Positions 60,901-64,000 of a stretch of DNA of 64,000 nucleotides are shown in pieces (positions within the stretch are counted from its first letter, which is position 1; every line of letters begins with the position of its first letter). The translations under genes were made by a program, and so were the position numbers. Below the pieces are notes generated by a model, which was not told where the DNA came from, ran no database searches, and saw nothing but the letters and a program-made list of their open reading frames with translations. The DNA is from Yersinia intermedia. Lineage in GTDB: Bacteria; Pseudomonadota; Gammaproteobacteria; Enterobacterales; Enterobacteriaceae. Location of the stretch: assembly GCF_900635455.1 (NCBI RefSeq), contig NZ_LR134116.1, positions 3,782,001 through 3,846,000 of the forward strand, written 5' to 3'.

Positions 60901-61474
60901 AAACGTGACGATAAAGTAACAAAGTATTCACTAGCTGTCCATACGGACCTTGACCAAAATCATGAAACCCAGCACATTTTAACAACTTCACCGATAAAGC
61001 AATGCAAAGTGATAACGTAGCAGTGGTAATACCATTACTTGATATGAGCGAGTTTTAACTTTTATGAAACGGATAATTAGGCAAGCTGAAGCGGTAAAGT
61101 GATTTTATTTGTGAATATAAAACCTATAAATTTGAATTTATATTCAAAACAAAATAAGAAAAGTCTGTATCCCTCTGTTTCGCCCCTTAAAACTGGTATG
61201 ACCATTATAAAAATGGCTCACTGGTGGCTTTTTAACCAAAAAAAGCGCATTCCTACTTTTCCTCAAAACAACAGCTTGATCACGCATCAACATTTTTCTT
61301 GCTGTTTTGGCTAAAACTTCGCCGATTAAAATAAAAAGCAGATGCAATAATTCTCGCCTACCACTATTCTCTTTTAAACGGTAGCCTAAAGAGAAAATTC
61401 CTAGAAAAGCCACCGTAAACAAAATAATACAAATAATGTAATCAAAACCTTACGCATAGCAAACAGCACCTATT
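60901..61474. other. AT-rich gap between pdhR and aroP
   Basis: About 570 bp without a convincing gene. It includes tggtaatacca (61022-61032), a shorter relative of the PdhR palindrome, and AT-rich sequence. Two overlapping open frames (61099-61314 plus, 61144-61422 minus) have no recognisable similarity and no good start signal. The aroP promoter must lie here or in the repeat that follows. Confidence 0.5.
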
Positions 61475-61573
61475 TATACCCAATAGATTTCAAGTGGCGG
61501 GAAGGCGGTAATCCCAAGGATGAGCCGAGTAACGAGTACAGCCAATACATTGCAGTTTGAAAGATGACGGGTT
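61475..61573. repeat. Partial ERIC-type element upstream of aroP
   Basis: tatacccaatagatttcaagtgg...cattgcagtttgaaagatgacgggt: terminal arms of the same subtype as 49347-49473, with a shortened, diverged centre (gatgagccgagtaacgagtac). It ends 37 bp before the aroP start. Confidence 0.7.
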
Positions 61574-61609
61574 TGCCAGCTAAAAGTGACAACGACAGAG
61601 GATGCAACA

Positions 61610-62974
61610 ATGAGTGTTCAACAAGAAGGTGCAGAGCTAAAGCGGGGGCTTAAAAACCGCCACATACAGCTTATTGCCTTAGGTGGCGCAATTGGTACCG
61701 GATTATTCCTTGGTATCGCGCAAACCATTCAAATGGCGGGGCCTTCAGTGCTACTGGGGTATGCAATCGGCGGCTTTATCGCGTTTCTGATTATGCGCCA
61801 GTTAGGAGAAATGGTAGTCGAAGAGCCAGTAGCGGGTTCTTTTAGTCACTTTGCTTACAAATATTGGGGGAACTTTGCCGGTTTCGCTTCCGGTTGGAAC
61901 TACTGGGTACTGTATGTGTTAGTGGCGATGGCCGAACTGACTGCTGTAGGTATCTATGTACAATATTGGTGGCCGGAGATCCCGACATGGGTGTCAGCGG
62001 CGGTCTTCTTCTTAGCCATCAATGCCATCAACCTGGCGAATGTCAAAGTGTATGGTGAAATGGAGTTTTGGTTCGCCATCATTAAAGTGGTCGCTATCAT
62101 TGCAATGATTCTGTTCGGTGGATGGTTACTACTTAGCGGGCAAGGCGGCCCGGAAGCCACTGTGACTAACTTGTGGGCACAAGGCGGCTTCTTCCCTAAC
62201 GGGATCATGGGCTTGGTTATGGCCATGGCGGTGATCATGTTCTCCTTCGGTGGCCTTGAGTTAGTTGGGATTACCGCCGCAGAAGCAGAGAACCCTGCTA
62301 AAAGCATCCCCAAAGCAACCAATCAGGTTATCTACCGTATCCTGCTGTTCTATATCGGTTCTCTGGCAATCTTATTATCACTCTACCCATGGGGGAAAGT
62401 GGTCGAAGGCGGCAGCCCATTTGTACTGATCTTCCATGCATTGAACAGTAATGTGGTTGCAACTGTATTGAATATCGTGGTACTGACAGCGGCATTGTCG
62501 GTCTATAACAGTTGTGTTTACTGCAATAGCCGCATGTTGTTTGGTTTAGCCAAACAAGGCAACGGCCCGAAAATGCTGCTGAAAGTCGATGGTCGCGGTG
62601 TACCTGTTATTGCGATCGCCGTCTCTGCATTTGCCACCGCTTTCTGTGTATTGATTAACTATCTGATTCCAGGCCGAGCCTTCGAATTACTGATGGCACT
62701 GGTGGTATCGGCGTTGGTAATCAACTGGGCGATGATTAGCCTCGCGCACCTTAAATTCCGTGCAGCTAAAAACCGCCAAGGTGTTATTCCACAGTTCAAA
62801 GCCTTCTGGTATCCGTTCAGCAACTACCTGTGCTTGCTGTTCCTAACCGGCATTTTGATCATTATGTATCTGACTCCGGGCATCCAGATTTCTGTGTTGT
62901 TGATTCCAGCTTGGGTATTGCTACTGGCTGTTGGCTATATCCTGAAAAATCGCAACCAACGCGCGAAATCCTGA
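61610..62974 (+). CDS. aroP: Aromatic amino acid permease AroP
   Basis: 454 residues from ATG 61610 (MSVQQEGAELKRGLKNRHIQLIALGGAIG) with AGAGGA upstream. AroP is a 12-helix APC-family symporter for phenylalanine, tyrosine and tryptophan. GGAIGTGLFLG, EMVVEEPVAGSFSHFAYKY, FSFGGLELVGITAAEAENP and YNSCVYCNSRMLFGLA are diagnostic. It is divergent from pdhR, as in E. coli. Confidence 0.95.
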   Translation: MSVQQEGAELKRGLKNRHIQLIALGGAIGTGLFLGIAQTIQMAGPSVLLGYAIGGFIAFLIMRQLGEMVVEEPVAGSFSHFAYKYWGNFAGFASGWNYWVLYVLVAMAELTAVGIYVQYWWPEIPTWVSAAVFFLAINAINLANVKVYGEMEFWFAIIKVVAIIAMILFGGWLLLSGQGGPEATVTNLWAQGGFFPNGIMGLVMAMAVIMFSFGGLELVGITAAEAENPAKSIPKATNQVIYRILLFYIGSLAILLSLYPWGKVVEGGSPFVLIFHALNSNVVATVLNIVVLTAALSVYNSCVYCNSRMLFGLAKQGNGPKMLLKVDGRGVPVIAIAVSAFATAFCVLINYLIPGRAFELLMALVVSALVINWAMISLAHLKFRAAKNRQGVIPQFKAFWYPFSNYLCLLFLTGILIIMYLTPGIQISVLLIPAWVLLLAVGYILKNRNQRAKS

Positions 62975-63021
62975 TAGCAGAAAAGCAGGTTTCTCTGGGG
63001 AATTTGACAACATCATAGCTA

Positions 63022-63052
63022 ACGGGTCAGCCACAGCGCTGGCCCGTTTATT
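63022..63052 (+). terminator. Terminator of aroP
   Basis: Arms acgggtcagc and gctggcccgt (one G-T pair) with a 6-nt loop, followed by TTATTTTATT, 50 bp after the aroP stop. Confidence 0.8.
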
Positions 63053-63275
63053 TTATTGTTTAACAAAACCATGTTCGACTGACTCGCCATCCTCGCATCA
63101 AAACCATCAGTTAGGATAATCAAGGTATGCCGGTTTTCGGCGAACCACCGGCAGACAACCCACGCGTGAAACTGGCCAAATTATCACATTAATAAATGCG
63201 GGCTAATTAATCATATTCCGTTGAGATGGCACTGGCCGAGTACAAACTCTCCGGCCAGTGCCGTAAATCAGAAAA
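63053..63275. other. Convergent aroP-ampE gap with a second hairpin
   Basis: No gene is seen. Arms ggcactggccg (63228-63238) and cggccagtgcc (63252-63262) make an 11-bp perfect hairpin 13 bp beyond the ampE stop. It lacks a T-run on the ampE side, so it may be a weak or Rho-assisted ampE terminator. Confidence 0.55.
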
Positions 63276-64000
63276 CTACACCAGTGCACCGTAAATAGTC
63301 AGTAAAGCCACCACTACAATCACCGTTAGTGTCACTTTTCGTGCCAACGAGACCGCAGCTCTTGGCGTCTGTACAGGGTCTAAATGAGGCTCACGAGCCA
63401 AAGAATACTGCGCCAATTGAGTCAGAACCTGATACTGCTGAGCTCTGAAATCGCCTAGTGAGGCAAACCAGGCTGGTAATGCTCTTTCGCCGTGCCCCAA
63501 TAAGGCATATGCCACGCCCACCAACCGCACAGGTATCCAGTCCAGCCAATGTAACAGACGATCAATACCAGATTGAGAACGCTGCAAAGGCGTATGGTGC
63601 CGGGCTAACCAAGTTTGGTATCCGCGTAACATCGCGTAACCCGCTAGCGCCACAGGGCCATAGTTAACACACACAACGAACCAGAATATAGGGGCTAAAT
63701 AATACCGGAAGTTTATCCACAACAAGGCATTTTGCAGGGATTGTAAGCGAGCTTTCTCTCCGCTATCCATGGGTAAACCATGGATTAACGCTAACTCCAC
63801 TGCCATTTTATCGGTGGCATGAGCATCATTTTGGCGTGCAGCTTTAAGGTAGGCTCGATAGTGTTTACGAATGCCCCCCGCACCAATACACAGCAGGCAA
63901 ATCAGAATCCAAATCAACAACAGGGGGAAACCAAACAAGATATTCTGCACTAACTGCAAAATCAGCCATACCAAGGCCATCCACACAGCGGTCAGCAAAA
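63276..64000 (-). CDS. ampE: AmpE-type inner-membrane protein (N-terminus beyond window)
   Basis: At least 241 codons; the frame is open to the right edge, so about 40 N-terminal residues are missing compared with the 284 of E. coli. AmpE is a multi-pass membrane protein encoded with AmpD and linked to regulation of beta-lactamase/peptidoglycan recycling; its mechanism is unclear. [59 protein letters not shown] segments and [23 protein letters not shown] follow E. coli AmpE closely. It is convergent with aroP. Confidence 0.93.
   Translation of the reverse strand, partial: LLTAVWMALVWLILQLVQNILFGFPLLLIWILICLLCIGAGGIRKHYRAYLKAARQNDAHATDKMAVELALIHGLPMDSGEKARLQSLQNALLWINFRYYLAPIFWFVVCVNYGPVALAGYAMLRGYQTWLARHHTPLQRSQSGIDRLLHWLDWIPVRLVGVAYALLGHGERALPAWFASLGDFRAQQYQVLTQLAQYSLAREPHLDPVQTPRAAVSLARKVTLTVIVVVALLTIYGALV

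Noticed and set aside
61080..61110. Possible TyrR box for aroP (ggtaaagtgattttat)
   Set aside because: Only one half-site fits TGTAAA-N6-TTTACA; too weak to list as a site.
61099..61422. Overlapping 71- and 92-codon frames upstream of aroP
   Set aside because: Opposite strands over the same AT-rich DNA, no ribosome binding sites, no recognisable protein family. Kept only as part of the gap description.
1..64000. tRNA, rRNA, insertion sequence or prophage genes
   Set aside because: None seen: no transposase or integrase frames, no tRNA-like cloverleaf with CCA, no phage structural genes.
63998..64000. ampE start at the last methionine codon in the window
   Set aside because: The frame is open to the edge and the family has about 40 more N-terminal residues, so the gene continues beyond the window.

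Overview
The window is a chromosomal segment of an enteric gamma-proteobacterium, most likely Yersinia (Y. pseudotuberculosis complex or a close relative). Almost every protein is a close full-length relative of an Escherichia coli protein. The gaps between genes are rich in ERIC-type palindromic repeats (tacccaa...gggta ends, with the core gatgagctnacnnaagtnagtgattcggg), which are especially abundant in Yersinia. The genus call is inference; no rRNA gene or species marker is present. I see no insertion sequence, prophage, tRNA, rRNA or CRISPR array.

Layout. Positions 1-7776 carry the block that sits near 62 min in E. coli: the 5' end of pyrG, mazG, relA, rlmD and, divergently, barA. The mazEF toxin-antitoxin pair usual in E. 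coli between relA and mazG is absent. From 7849 onward the window runs through the E. coli 2-4 min region in rearranged order: degP and dgt; mtnN-btuF-yadS; erpA; clcA; hemL; the ferric hydroxamate transporter fhuCDB (without fhuA); mrcB; hrpB; thpR-sfsA-dksA-gluQ-pcnB-folK-panB-panC; panD; yadE; yadG-yadH; can; hpt; cueO; yacC-speE-speD; a yddG-type exporter; yacL; acnB; a FepA-type siderophore receptor with a divergent AraC-type regulator; the pyruvate dehydrogenase operon pdhR-aceE-aceF-lpd; aroP; and ampE, which runs off the right edge.

How the genes work together. relA/dksA/mazG belong to stringent control and nucleotide hygiene. fhuCDB and the FepA-like receptor bring in ferric siderophores, both with Fur-box-like sequences upstream. 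panB/panC/panD make pantothenate. speE/speD make spermidine. pdhR-aceEF-lpd and acnB feed and run the TCA cycle. cueO sits behind a MerR-type (CueR-like) 19-bp-spacer promoter.

Most unusual content. (1) A 181-residue orphan gene between panC and panD looks like the N-terminal translocation domain of Salmonella SPI-2 type III effectors (SspH2/SseI/SlrP family), including a WERIKDFF variant of the WEK(I/M)xxFF motif, with no effector domain after it. (2) A degenerate 15-bp tandem array directly upstream of hemL is open in one frame and would encode a Leu-rich pentapeptide-repeat leader peptide. (3) ERIC elements sit in functionally suggestive places: three in tandem overlapping the yadH stop codon, one in the acnB leader, one inside the pdh operon, and two between a sigma-E-like promoter and degP. 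(4) pcnB has no ATG start but begins at a conserved AUU codon.
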